Assembly: GCA_036346275.1 (NCBI GenBank)
Contig: CM070721.1
Coordinates: 4,414,452 to 4,478,451, forward strand
Direction of reading: 5' to 3'
DNA from: Otatea glauca
Lineage: Eukaryota; Streptophyta; Magnoliopsida; Poales; Poaceae
Length of the DNA: 64,000 bases
Part shown: in pieces, positions 21,940 through 33,424 of the stretch
Position numbering within the stretch: the first letter of the stretch is position 1
Layout: each line of letters begins with the position of its first letter
Translations under genes and position numbers: made by a program
The notes under the pieces: generated by a model
Databases searched by the model: none
The model's input: the letters and a program-made list of their open reading frames with translations, nothing else
What the model was told of the DNA's origin: nothing

Positions 21940-23677
21940 AAATTCTGAAGTGAGATTTAGGCGTCGCGGGCGTAGTACGCTGTACTATCTAGTTAATCTG
22001 AATGATATTAATGAGATGGCACATTCGCGCTATCACGCGTGGTTGGATGCAACGTATTGTATGATTGGGAATTGGGAATAGACTTGTCCATGGACAGCTT
22101 GGCTCGGTCGGCCCGACTTTTCCGAACTCGGCCCTTGATTTTCAGCCTGTGGGCTCGCCCGAAGCCCCAAAAAGAGCTCAAAACAGCCAACAAAATCATA
22201 AAAATATTTTTTATTCCGAATATGTATTAAATAATAATATTTTATTAAAAAGAATTGAATAATAATATTTGTATCCTGTAAATGGGAAATCGGTGAACAG
22301 GTCTAATTAGGAATCCCCCGCATCCGAACTGGCAGTAAGCAGAGTACAAGAGATGGTTGAAGCTTAGACCGGTAAGATACAAATTTGCAGCTCAATTTGA
22401 AGAGCAATGTAGAGGGTTTGTATATGTAAATTAATCTAGGTATGTTCACAAAAAATAAATATGTAGCAATGTTCCAATCAAAGGCCTGATAAGAAACTTC
22501 TGGTCTTTTCAAGCATAAAAGGTCTGTACAGGGCCGAGTCATGAATTGCTCAGGCTGACTCGTGTTTCATGTTGGAGTGTCAAATAATTAAGTGCTCTGT
22601 CCGTCCATGAATGCAGGTCGTCTGTGATTAAGCTTTTGAAACTTTGATTATTAATATAATTTAGGTTATATATATTGGCTCCATAAAAATAATACCATCA
22701 TATTTGTCTTTAAAATATTTTCATGTTATATATTTATGATTATTACTACTAGTATATTATGATATAAAATTATAGTCAAAATCTTACATTAGAGAGTGCG
22801 GGAAGTAGAGGACCTACATTCGTGGAGCAAGGGAGCAATCCAGCGGGATAGGTTCCTATGCAATTGGTATTGCAACTAGCACCACATGATACTAGATAGA
22901 CAGTTAAGATCGTGTGTGGCACTGTAACACTGTTTTTACCGTAGCAATCAGCACAGTAGCACGTGAATCTGAGCCATTAGCTCTGAAAATGGGCGCCTCA
23001 GTTGCTTATTATGCATTTGACTGATCTCTGTCCAATCGAGCGATGCTAAGCTTTGTATAACATGATCTACCATTGGGGTTCCCAGCCTATCTCATGCCAA
23101 ATGTGTTCTGGTCTTCACTCACGCCATGTTACCTCTCGGACCCACAACTTGTTGGACGTTGTCTCATCATCCTACCCTACAACTCGTGCGCCATGTCACT
23201 CTCAATTTGCCAGCAGGAACATCATAGCAGGGGGTTAGGTCATTAGGTGACTAGTTTAGCTGAAAATAATATCTTGTTTGGTGATGGACTATACATAGTT
23301 TTCTTTTTGGAACATTTCATCGAAAGAAGAATACAGTACTTTTGAAATGTTAAAAACAATAGAAAAGGCGTTGGGAGTTATTTTTATTTTTATTTTTTTC
23401 AAAAAGAGCCATCGTGAATTCTAAAATTGTGTCAAGACCCTCCATCGGCTTTTTTGCAAAAAAAAACTAGTGGTTCCTCAAATTACTCTTGGTTCTGGAT
23501 TCCTGTTTTTGCAAAAAAAAACTCATAAATTTTTTGAAATCTTGTTCTTGTTCACCTTTTCTATGAAAAGGCCCTCCGTCAATTCTAAAATTGTAAATAT
23601 TTAAGTTTTTCTTAGATTTGTATACGTTTTGGCACAAGAAAAATAACATCATCGTGGAGGTTAGTTTTGCCATCTTA
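21940..23677. other. Intergenic DNA, no gene seen
   Basis: AT-rich with several degraded repeat pieces. From about 23350 to 23640, CAATTCTAAAATTGT and TTTTTTGCAAAAAAAAACT words recur, as in a decayed TIR element. The ORFs here are short and lack family signatures. Confidence 0.4.
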
Positions 23678-26600
23678 TCTCTACTATTTCTAATTAGGAG
23701 TTGATGGTGGTACGTCCGTTCTTTACACTTGCCCACGCACGCTTTTCTCTCCGCATATGGTTACCCAATACCCATTGCCTCACATTCCTGATTCTGTTAT
23801 AAAGGCAATTTTCTTCTCCTCTCTAAGAAACCAACACGCCGACGCTCCCCCCACCTCTTCATCCCACAAGCGAACCCACCCCCGCTCTTCCCTTCCTCGT
23901 CGTCGTCGCCACCTCAGCTTTGCACACAACCGCCCTCTCCCCCATTGCCGCTTCCACCGGCCAGATCAAAGCGAGCCTGTCCGGATCCATCCTCCTCTCT
24001 GCCCCCACTCTTCCCTCCCCCACCGCCATCACCTCACCTCCATGCGCGATCGTCCCTTTCTCCATTGCACAAGCGCACCAGCCCTGCTCTTCCCTCCCTC
24101 GCCGTCACCGCCCTTCTAAGGCGAGATGTTCATCCTCGCCCACGACAGCGTCAAGTTCCACGTTGACAAGATCCAGTCGTATGTACCCTTCCCCTCGCCT
24201 CTCCTCCTGCCTGCATCTCCTCCTAATTTTTGCCGCACCGAAACGGATTAGCTTGTCGGGAGCGCGATTCATCAAGAGATTGTGGTTTTTTTGGATGGGG
24301 GATTTGGGGATTAGGTTAGGTTTGAAAGGGGGAAACCATGAGGGATTAGATTGAAGAGGACGTGAGTTTCAAGATTTGTCCATGTGAGATTCGAGGTGGT
24401 ATGGAACGGCACGACGGGGGTGGGGTGGTGGCTCGGGTGGCCAAAATCAAGCCCACCTCAGCAAGGAATTTTTGCCGACCAGTGACCATCCGCTGCCGCA
24501 TGCCGTTTTGCAATGAGCCTGGTTATGCTGGTATTTGTTTTGTAGGGATTGCAAAATTAGATAAAATCAAAAATAGAAGTGTTGGATGGTATTTTGTTGG
24601 CCTGTATGGCTTTCTTCTATCCACTAATTCAGAATTTGGAACACTAGGAGCGCACTGATTGATGAGAAAAAGGAAAACAATGGTAAATCTTTTGTTGGTT
24701 GGGATTTGGGAACATAGTATAGCTTTTGCGATATAATTAGGAGCTTACTGTTGTGAATGCACGTAGTTGAGCATCGTTTGTAGTCTCATTATGCGCCCGT
24801 GTTAGATGAGGAATGGTTTGGTTGTTGTAGAAGAAGACTCTCACTTGTGTTTGTCTGGAAAGTTTATCTTGTTAATCGCTACTTTGGGCAAGATGAACTG
24901 ACTGGATACCTTTTTTCATGGTTGCCTCTCCTGTTCTTAGAGCTCCTGACGGTCATGTTAAAGCAAAGGGCATGATTTACCTGCTAATATAAGGATGTTT
25001 ACACAAAATTCTTATTCCAATCTAACTGCGCTATACACAGTTGTGGAGGAATCAACTGACAGTAATTTCTCAGAAATGCTCAAATGAAGACCCGTGTCAA
25101 GCTCCACAAGCTGCAGTCCACCGAGAGTCTCGGATTCAAGCCGCTCCTTTTGATTCGCATAACTGGATTGGTAATAGCAACGATGAAATGCTTCTATCTT
25201 TTCTATTTCTGCAAAGTTAATTTCCTTGCTTGGTAATTTTATTTGATAATGAGCTTTGTTTGGTTTTGTGTATTTGCAGCACTATTGTGTTGAGATTTTT
25301 GTTGACTGATATGTAACAATATGCTCCCAATTTAGAAGAATGCAGTGAAGCTTAGTTACAAGAAGGGTTGTGCATTGTTGGACAAAGAGCCTTTTTCTCT
25401 TACCAATAATAATCTAATCGAGAAGGTATTCTTTTGTAACATCTCACAAAATTGGGGAATGAGTAAACTGTGTGAGCTATTTGTTACACAATAAGGATCT
25501 GAAGTATTAGTAAAGTGTAGTTATGGATATGTCTGTCAATTTTATTTCACCAAGCCAACATAATTTTTTTGGCAGATACATTATTTGAAGCTTGAATTTT
25601 TTGAGTCCTTATTTATGAATCAATAGTTTTTATTAGGTTAGGAAGCTAAAGTGTGAGACACTATAACAATTTAATTTGAATGATCATATACATTTTGATG
25701 TGCTCCATTGTGGCAGAATTATTTTTCTTAGCATCATGCTCAACAAAGGTTTCTTGTAGCAGATAGCAGGAGCAACCATTCGTGGTGTGCTTTTCGTGTT
25801 AATGATAGTTAATTTAAGAGTTTTCATGACATAACGATGCCATAATGTAGCCTCATACTTTAGGCTAATTTTAAAATATATGTCTTTTGTTTACTTCTTA
25901 TTTTAATTGGATTACATTTCCTTTCATTTTGGACATACCACCCGACCGTGGATTCTTTTGTTTATAGATGAGCTTTAACTTTCTTAGAAGAGAAGAGCAA
26001 GTCACTCTCCACAACCTTGTTTTTCACGGCAGGACCATTGGTACATCACATTTTTTTTTATGATCCATAGGTGCCCGATGAAATGATTCACTGGTTTTCT
26101 CTTAAACCATTTGGTTCTTGCTAATTGTTCGATGAAATTTGTTCCATGGGTACCAATAGCTTGGCAACTTCTATGGGTCATGAAAGACAGGAAAAAGGCC
26201 TAAAGAAATACCTTGCATAATTAGAAATTTTTAAGTAAGCACTGGACCATGTTTTTACGATACACATTTCACAACTATAGATATTAATAGTTGGAACCTA
26301 AAATGTTGTTAAGGTAATGCCATTCTTTAAATATTGCACACCATACTTACATATATTGCAAAAAATTACTTGAAGGCCGTTGCGGGAGGTGCTGAGCCAT
26401 CTAAAGCCTTGAACTGAGATAACATGCTTAACAGATACATAGTGTTAATCCAGAAAAAAGATATGTTATTGTTTGATTTTGATTACTGAAAAGGGACCAT
26501 CTGTATTTCTTTCTTTGATATTCTATCATGTTTGCTTCGGCCTGAAGATCAAAGTCACTCTGTTTTGAGTTTAGGGTTTAATACCTTTGTTGTTGCCCTC

Positions 26601-26747
26601 ACATTTACCTCTTCACATCCATGGTGGATATTTGAATTGGTTGGTTCACTTTCTTTTAATTTGTTAATTCGTTTTATGTGTTCAATAGAAATATTGTTAT
26701 TTGTGTAAAGTTTAAGGTTCCGTTGTAACGCACGAGCACCCTACTAG
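23678..26747 (+). mobile_element. Probable non-autonomous Helitron with captured gene exons
   Basis: The 5' end reads TCTCTACTATTTCTAATTAG, the TC(T)CTACTA start common in rice-type Helitrons, preceded by A. The 3' end reads GTAACGCACGAGCACCC then CTACTAG, followed by T; grass Helitrons often end in a small hairpin with ACGCACGGGC followed by CTAG. Insertion between A and T and lack of a target duplication also fit. No Rep/helicase gene is inside. Instead it holds a GC-rich promoter/5' UTR-like block and four spliceable exons in the same orientation as the element. Confidence 0.65.
24126..26040 (+). CDS. Four-exon gene fragment inside the Helitron
   Basis: Proposed exons: 24126-24178, 25074-25170, 25336-25425 and 25968-26040. 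All three introns have GT donors and AG acceptors. The phases (2, 0, 0) keep one open frame of about 104 codons. It begins MFILAHDSVKFHVDKIQS and contains MKTRVKLHKLQSTESLGF, AVKLSYKKGCALLD and MSFNFLRREEQVTLHNLVFH. I do not recognise the family. No further exon or stop could be placed before the Helitron end, so it is probably a 5' fragment of a gene captured with its promoter and 5' UTR. The frame has no defects, so capture may be fairly recent or the locus may still be transcribed. The model rests only on splice signals and open frame. Confidence 0.45.
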
Positions 26748-27600
26748 TTACTCTATCAAAATTCACCTGGCGTGGCGTAGCACTAGTATTCTTTATGTAG
26801 CACTACTATACACACAAGCTAGCGTATATATTGCCCAAACAATCACTCAAGGAGTCGAGATATATAGTTATACTAAAGTATGCAATGGAGGTTTAATGGT
26901 TTATAGTGCTAGCTTGCAAGGTGCATTTGAGAACACCAAGTTGAGAATTTCGCGTGCACACTTCCATTAATATACATGTATTTGATGCCAAAAACAACAC
27001 TTAACAATCTTAATCCAGTTCTCTTCGATCCATTTGCCAAATTGCCTACCACGCGTCCATCTGATTGGGATCACATCAAAGGTGAGTTGGTTTTACTGTT
27101 TTAGTGTCTTAGGGTTGAATTTGGTTTATATATGTATGATTGGGTAGTGTTATTAAATTGGGATAATAGCCTCCATTTTGGTTTTGTTAGTGCCAAGTTG
27201 ATATTTCTGGCTGAAGTTTATTGACTTAGAGAAGCGGATAAGAAACCACCGAGATGAACATGCTAGGAAGTGTTTTAAGAAAAGAAAACGTACAACAAAT
27301 TATTACCGTACCAGCTTAATTTTCTTGGTGTTTATCCATCAAAAAGTCAAAAACAGAAGCACTACTTTGTAGTTAATTTATAATCGCAGTATGTAATTAA
27401 GTTCTTCATGAAATAGTGACGAATCTAGAACTAAAATAGAGGAGATGTTCATAGGACTAGTCTTCTTCTACCTTTAGACTTATATCTTACTTTCTTTATG
27501 GACGAATGCGGGTGCTAGAGGGACATCCATTGTCCGGCCAGCGATAGGTGGGTTCTAGACCCGACTAACCCACGGTTGGGTCCGCCGCCGTCATCAAATA
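26748..27600. other. Intergenic DNA, no gene seen
   Basis: Mixed AT-rich sequence after the Helitron end. No convincing exon, repeat end or promoter could be defined. Confidence 0.4.
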
Positions 27601-27929
27601 CTCATTGACAGCAAGGTAATCTTCAGAGAGATGTCATTGACCTGGACGTCCTCAAAGGACCAGCGGTTGAAGAACCAGAAGGCGCTGGCACAAGTCCTTG
27701 GTGAAGTACCTGCAGATCCGGAGGAGTCGGCATGCAGCACATATCCTGGCGACCGGCGCGACGATCCGGCGGGGGCTGTGGTTGCCCTCCTCCTGGGCCA
27801 ACGCGAAGGGGCCGGTGGCGGCGGATGGGCAGGGCCGGCCTAATGAGGTCGGCGTGGAAGACGGGCACGCACGATGGAGGCCGCCGGTGACAGTAGATCG
27901 AAAAATCCCAGGTGTGTTCTCGTACCACT
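27601..27929 (-). mobile_element. Leader fragment of a copia element
   Basis: GC-rich sequence next to the inner edge of the LTR at 27930. Just inside that LTR the minus strand reads AGTGGTACGAG, a decayed form of the primer-site region AGTGGTATCAGAG seen at the third copia element (45444-45458). It is therefore probably the 5' leader of a truncated minus-strand element. No gag motif is seen. Confidence 0.45.
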
Positions 27930-28157
27930 TGTTATGGTTAGCACAGTAAAAATAACTATGAGATAAGATTTAACGTGGAAAAAAACATTACGGGAAAAAA
28001 TCACGGAAACAATCCACTATTTGTTCCAATGTTTTAAATGTAAAAGAGGTTGGCTTATATAACCAAAAGAGTTCTAGTTGTAGAAGATTTGGACTAATAA
28101 TTTATTTGGATAAAACTAAAAGATATGGTAAAATGAGATATTGAGTTATCTCTAACA
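27930..28157 (-). mobile_element. Ty1/copia LTR, same family as 42817
   Basis: Plus strand begins TGTTATGGTTAGCAC and ends TATCTCTAACA. It shares with the LTR at 42817-43036 the ends and the middle block TTACGG(G)AAAAAATCAC, followed by a TATAT-type promoter and ATATGG words. Length 228 bp against 220 bp. The rest of the element is missing on the left. Confidence 0.7.
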
Positions 28158-29400
28158 GCAATAGTGAAATACACGGATCAAGCTTGCTTTGAATCTGTTC
28201 ATGGCGCGGAGTCCTCACTTCATGGAAAAATATCTTTGTAAGCTACTGGAGTACAAGCATATCTGTTCCTTTCTAGTAGACAAAAGAGTTGGTTGATGGT
28301 TGAACAATATACGTAAAGGACGAGATAAGAAACTCGGACGACACATGGATCCAAAGAAGTACGAAGGCAGCGGGCAACAAGATGATCGCGAAGCAACAGT
28401 TTGCCTGAAAGAAATGGTGCCTTCCACACGCAGGCAACAGCTCTCGATCGATCCCCAGCTAAACTGTGCCTGCATGAGCTCAAATGTGGAAATCTGTTGT
28501 ATTCCGTGCCTTCGGATTGAACAGCAATCGTTCCCTTGGAAGGAAAGCCTTCCTGCAAGACAACAACGCAAGCTCCTAGCTCTGCCTCTCGAGTCTCGAC
28601 AACACAAGCTCCCCTTTTTCTTGGCATCTGTGTAGTCCTATATTGCTACTGTTCCTTTTTTTTGTTTTTGGATGTGATCACCACTGATAAATTTTCATAA
28701 CTGATATTATAAGATGATGCATTTGCTTGCTTTCAAATATAACAATGTTCGGTATAGATAAATCGGTATTCTCACCTTCTTACACCGTGAAGTTCTAGAA
28801 AAAAATTCCCGTGTTGTCTTGTATTATGAGCAACTTAAATTGCGCGTGGGAAACTACCATAATTGGTAGACACGGAAATACTACTTTCAGTCGTTAATCA
28901 TTGCTTTAAGGAACGTGCCCAGCTTTGTCACAACTTGTGTGGTCACCGCTTACAAGATACTCGGATATGTGAGAACCAGTTAATTGATCCATAATCTGAA
29001 CTGGACGAGCAGAAATCCGCCGGCAGTACGTCCGGCTAGGAAGGGCTGTCTGAGCTTAACGACTTATTATCAAGTTTCATTCCAAACTAACATAGTTCGA
29101 TATGAAATCGTTTTATCTATTATTTAAGTGCTTATTTCAAATTCGAGCTAACAAGTAACTATCGTGCCAAGTCTCAGCCCGAATTATAAACCTTTCGATT
29201 TGATCCGCTCCGTGTTTTTGTCTGTTTCGATGTCTCGGCCTAGTTTCAGCTTGAACTTAGCATATTAGCTTGTTGTAGCCGCTGGTGAGGCGACTCCTGC
29301 TGCAACGCCGTGCCTTGCCTTTGTCCCTACGCTTCCCGTTGGTCCTGCAGCTCGCTCTCTAGCTCGCCTCCCTGTCCCAACCACGCGCCTCCTGCTCTTG
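28158..29400. other. Intergenic DNA and upstream region of the peptide gene
   Basis: The block 28215-28635 has overlapping open frames on both strands but no family signature. From about 29240 the base composition becomes C-rich, as in a plant proximal promoter, leading into the TATA box at 29401. Confidence 0.4.
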
Positions 29401-29406
29401 TATAAA
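29401..29406 (+). promoter_or_regulatory. TATA box of the secreted-peptide gene
   Basis: TATAAA in a pyrimidine-rich context, 120 bp before the start codon at 29521. This leaves room for a 5' UTR of about 85-90 bases. Confidence 0.6.
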
Positions 29407-29520
29407 CCCTCCCTCATCCCCTCGAAATCTTCCCGGTTCTCTCCCAAACACACACATAAACATTTGACATCTTCTCGTCCTTGAACTTCTCAGTTTACAT
29501 CATCCAGCTGAGCTACAAAA

Positions 29521-29793
29521 ATGGCGTTGCGCAGCAGCAGAGTGGCACTACTGGTGGTTCTCTTGTCACTTCTTGTGACGCTCATGTCGTCGCCACCGTG
29601 CGTAGCGGCAAGGGTGTTGCTTGCCGATGGGCGTGCCGGCGGCGAGGCGCCGCACATAGAGGATGTCAAGAAAGAAGGCGGTTCGACAGTGGCGAGCGGG
29701 CTCCGAGGATCGCCGGCGGTCGCCGGCAGGAGGATGTCGGGCAATGCCGCGCGGGTCTTGGGGTCGGTCCCGAGCCCCGGAGTCGGGCATTAG
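29521..29793 (+). CDS. PIP-like secreted peptide precursor
   Basis: An intronless 90-residue protein. Residues 1-30 form a clear signal peptide: basic RSSR, then a Leu/Val-rich core (ALLVVLLSLLVTLM), then small residues before CVAARVLL. The variable middle is followed by a C terminus ending SVPSPGVGH at the last residue. Plant PAMP-induced secreted peptides (PIP/PIPL) have this layout: signal peptide, variable region, and a terminal SGPSxxGxGH-type motif that is released as an apoplastic signal for receptor kinases. Here Val replaces the usual Gly in SGPS. TATA box and 5' UTR spacing support expression. The family assignment rests on the terminal motif and layout; related CEP or IDA peptides are less likely because they end differently. 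Confidence 0.75.
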   Translation: MALRSSRVALLVVLLSLLVTLMSSPPCVAARVLLADGRAGGEAPHIEDVKKEGGSTVASGLRGSPAVAGRRMSGNAARVLGSVPSPGVGH

Positions 29794-30361
29794 CTGCGCG
29801 TGATTATTTGTTGAGTTTAGCGCCATGTTTGTTCCTTGATTTTGTTTGTTTTTTGCTTTGGTTACTGTGGTTTTATTTTCTCTCGAGTGATTGGAGGTTG
29901 AGTATGCTAGAAGGGAAGGGATGTTTTGTAGGTCCATGGGCGCGTTAGACGAGCAGATGCTGTCGTACATTGCATCGCTACGTTTGTTTCTACCTTTTGC
30001 GTGTGTTTGTCTGTTCGGCTGTGGTGTAAGCGTTGTGTTGGTTTGTACTTTGCACATAGCAACTCTATTCATTAATTATGTGTTGTACATAGCAATTCTA
30101 GCCTGAAGCATATTTCGATGTTGAGGTGTTACAGCAGTGGGGCTTTGGGAAGGTGCCGAGGAGATTAGGTGATGAGGGAGGACATCGTGCTTCGTTGGTC
30201 ACCGTCAATGTGTGGTGGTGGGGGTGGGGGCGGTGGCAGCAAAAGTGGTCATTGATCTATCCGGAAGGAAGAGAAGAAGGACATAAGGTTTTCTCGGAGA
30301 AGGGGACGGCAGTGGCGAGTGTGGTCATGTACAAAAGAGAAGCCAGTTCTTTAAAATACAT
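29794..30361. other. 3' UTR of the peptide gene and spacer
   Basis: T-rich sequence follows the stop codon, as in a plant 3' UTR. A G-rich stretch at about 30200-30240 codes for nothing recognisable. Confidence 0.45.
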
Positions 30362-30472
30362 AGGTTCTGTTTGAATGAGCGGTAATTTTATATAAAATTT
30401 TAGAATTTAGTTTAAATTTGAACTAGATCTTAAAAAATCCTAATGAAATATCTCTAGTCCAAACACTCTCAT
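30362..30472. mobile_element. Tourist-like MITE copy 1
   Basis: About 110 bp starting GGTTCTGTTTGAATGAG and ending AGTCCAAACACTCTC, with TTTGAACTAGATCTTAAAA in the middle. A second copy of the same family is at 47156-47269. End inversion and size fit a small TIR MITE. Confidence 0.75.
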
Positions 30473-30722
30473 AGTGGTAAACAAGTTTTCGATGAAAATT
30501 GACAGTGATTTTCATGTTTGCCAAATCCAAAATTTGAATGGTATGCGAGCAATGGACCCATGGTTCGTTGCGATGTATATCGTATGTTCAGACGATAAAT
30601 ATACTCTAAAAGAGAGGATTCTAGAAGTTTTTTGTTTATGGTTGAGCCTTGCCTCTAAACTCTAAAGGGGGATAATCTAGAAGTTTGTGGTGAGGTTTAT
30701 ACTTCAACTAAATTATATACAG

Positions 30723-31812
30723 TGGCGGAACCAGGATTCTTTCAAACCTCGGACCGAAAACCAAGCGACAATAACTAACGCCAAATATTACTCACAAATG
30801 TTCATCACACAACTAGAAAATGAATGTATAACACTTGAACTACAATTTGATTCTTAGCAATCATGAATAACAGCATCAGCATCACAATTCACAACATGGC
30901 ATGATCAAAATATTAAAGACAAGAATGCATAACACATTAACACAATAAAACTCAACATTCAATAATCAATTAATGAGTTAATCACAATTCAGATTCAACC
31001 ATTCATTTGGGCATTCGCATTCGATTATTACTCATTCTCATTCTATCATTCACTAATCACCAAACATTCAGACAAGTGACAAACTGACAACCAGTGAGTG
31101 CTCATTTTCATAATTTCATTCATGGATAATGGATTCATCAATCACCTTATCACCACACAAGTAGATAACCAGTGTCCAGTGAGTAGAGCTGTAGAGGCTG
31201 CAGAGCAGAACCGCGAGCCACGGCGCGGGGGCTGGGAGGCGGCCGGCGAGCGTGCCGGGCGGGCGTGGCGAAGCGGTGCCGAGGTGGCCGGCCGACTCGG
31301 GTGGATCTGCGCGAGCCACGGGCGCGGGGTCGGGCGCCGAACGAGCAAAGAAGCGACGGAGCGAGCAATGGCCGGGTCGAGCGACGGACGGCCGGCGGAG
31401 CGGGACGGCAGGCGCGAGCTCGTAGTCGGATCGCCGGATCGGCCGACTCGGGAGAGCAAAGCGGACGACGCGTCTGTGAGCAGCCGAGCACCGGACCGGG
31501 CGAGGCGCGAGCAGAAAAGCGGGTCGGTGCGGGAGCGCCGAAGCTACGGCCGGCCGGCGGGGCGAGAGGGCGCGCGGCCCGAGCTCGAAGCTCAGATCGA
31601 GGCGGCCCGAGCTCTGCGGTCCAAGCGGCGTGACTACGGGCGAGGCGGCGAGAGCCGAGTCGTCGCGTGCCCTAGGCAACGCAGATCTTTGGTGACCGGT
31701 GCGCCTCGGGCCCAAATAAATAGTGAACAGTATTTTTGTACTGTTACTTGGGCCAGGCCTCGGGCCCGAGCCCCACTGGCCTGAGGTCCAGCTCCGCCCC
31801 CTCATTATATAG
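30723..31812. mobile_element. Inverted-repeat element with GC-rich core
   Basis: The left end AGTGGCGGAACCAGGATTC and the right end, read in reverse (GAGGGGGCGGAGCTGGACCTC), are imperfect inverted repeats around the GGCGGA.C..G word common at plant TIR ends. The left interior is AT-rich with many ATTCA words. The right interior (31190-31700) is very GC-rich, with open frames in several phases on both strands and no family signature. Class and duplication not resolved. Confidence 0.45.
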
Positions 31813-32307
31813 ATGCATTTTGGCTTGTTCAATGCTTATCGGATGACATAAAACACTTGAAATGATGTGGCGCTTTCTTAGCTCTTCTTCTGCACTCAAT
31901 TTTAGAAAAAAGATAAATATTTGCGAAACGAATCAACTTCAAGACTATGAGACATTTCCACACCAATTATATGTATATATATATATATATATACTTGTGT
32001 GTACGACGACAAAGAATGCTATATGTAGATACACTTGTTGGACACCACCGTCTCAACAAGATATTTTTTTGTACAAATCCCTCTATGTTGATATTGGGCC
32101 TCCAAGTGGTCGTTATATCCTACGACCTTTCGAAGGATGTACGTATACTCTACATGACAAAAAGATCATATGAAATTTATTCTTACTTCTCTTATTCTTC
32201 GTTGTCTCAGTCTATTTCTGGCTTGGAGGTTGTGGACCTGGGATGGTACAGGTTTGCACTTTTGAAGATTCAAGTAGGTTTGCTAAGCTCAGTTAGGATT
32301 AAGCTGC
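31813..32307. other. Spacer with short TA run
   Basis: A TATATA run lies at about 31970-31993. Overlapping plus-strand open frames (31862-32173 and 31947-32300) have no motif I recognise. The last five bases (GCTGC) are the left copy of the target duplication of the copia element that begins at 32308. Confidence 0.4.
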
Positions 32308-32313
32308 TGTTAT

Positions 32314-33248
32314 TAGGGGTGAAAACGGAAATGGAATTTTCGATCGTTTCGGAGAAAAATGAAAACGAAAGTCTTTTTTCGAAAACGGAAACAGAAAACA
32401 TCGGTACGGAAACGGAAACGGAAAGTTTTTGTCGGAAACGGAAACGAAAACGGGAGAGCCATTTTTGTCGGAAACGGAAACGGAATCGGAAATTCCGTAT
32501 AAGTGAAACCGGAAATTCCGTCGGAAACTTGGCCCACTTGGCCCAAAAAGTAGAATTTACATTTATTTTCGAATTAAAATAATTTCAGAAATACAAATGG
32601 CTTTATAGAAAATATCAAATAGAGTTCAAAAATTCCGAAAAAAAATCTCAAAAATACTTTGGAACATTTTGAACCTAGGAAAATTATTTCTACCGTAATT
32701 TTGGCTTCATTTTTCATGAATAACTTAATTATATAAATCTAAAAAATAGCAAAATGGCATTTATAAACTCCAGAAAATCCAGGATAAATCTCAGAAAATC
32801 ATAAATGAACATTGAACAATAATATGCAAATTTTAGGGCATTAAATCTTTATAGTTGGAGGAGCAAGAGGATGTCGATGATAATGATATGTAGCAGGACA
32901 TGATAGTCTGATCTAGGGGACAAATAGCGAGCCTTCAACTGACAAATTTGAGAAAAAACTTTCAAGTGATAGCGGTGAAAATAACATTGTTCTTGTATCA
33001 GCCTTTGAGGTGAAATGAGTTACATTATTTTTGCGGTCATATATATTGTGATCATGTACTACGTTCTTGTAGAATTTTCCACTTTCGTTTCCGTATCCGC
33101 CCCATTCCGTTCTGCATCCGTTTCTGTCATTATTCGTTTTCGTATTTGTTTCCAGGGTTTCCGATTTCGTTTCCGTTACCGGTAAAAGATGTGGAAACGG
33201 AAACGGAGCGACCATTTACCGATCGTTTCCGTTCCGTTTTCATCCCTA
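32314..33248. mobile_element. Non-autonomous hAT element
   Basis: Terminal inverted repeats TAGGGGTGAAAACGGAA (left) and TAGGGATGAAAACGGAA (right, reversed) differ at one position. A perfect 8-bp duplication GCTGTTAT flanks it (32306-32313 and 33249-33256). Subterminal regions are full of GGAAACGG words on both sides. There is no transposase. The right duplication overlaps the first six bases of the copia LTR, so the element inserted into that LTR end. Confidence 0.95.
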
Positions 33249-33250
33249 GC

Positions 33251-33397
33251 TGTTATGAATAGCATTTGTATTGAACATGAGATCAATGTACCAGTATATA
33301 TACATGTACATGAGGGTATAGAAGGAAAGCCTATATAAAGCAATATCTATACAAGGCTAGCAATATCTATACAAGGCAACTAGGATACTGTCTAACA
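33251..33397 (-). mobile_element. 3' LTR of the second copia element
   Basis: Minus strand starts TGTTAGACAGTATCC and ends ATTCATAACA. It pairs with the LTR at 41608-41778 and is preceded on the minus strand by a purine tract (TTTAAGGGGGG). The length is 147 bp against 171 bp; the other copy contains an extra block with CTCTTATATAAGG. Confidence 0.9.
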
Positions 33398-33406
33398 CCC
33401 CCCTTA
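33398..33406 (-). other. Polypurine tract of the second copia element
   Basis: Minus strand reads AAGGGGGG directly before the 3' LTR, the standard plus-strand priming site. Confidence 0.75.
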
Positions 33407-33424
33407 AAGTCATGGTGGATCAAC

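Noticed and set aside
21940..21995. Possible second Helitron 3' end (GCGGGCGTAGTACGC then CTAG before T)
   Set aside because: A small hairpin is present, but no convincing TC start could be paired with it.
28215..28627. Two overlapping minus-strand frames of 130 and 135 codons
   Set aside because: Different phases over the same bases, Cys/Arg-rich, no domain signature and no conserved start context.
31098..31832. Opposing open frames of 228 and 238 codons
   Set aside because: Both strands are open over the same GC-rich block, with Arg/Pro-rich translation and no motif.
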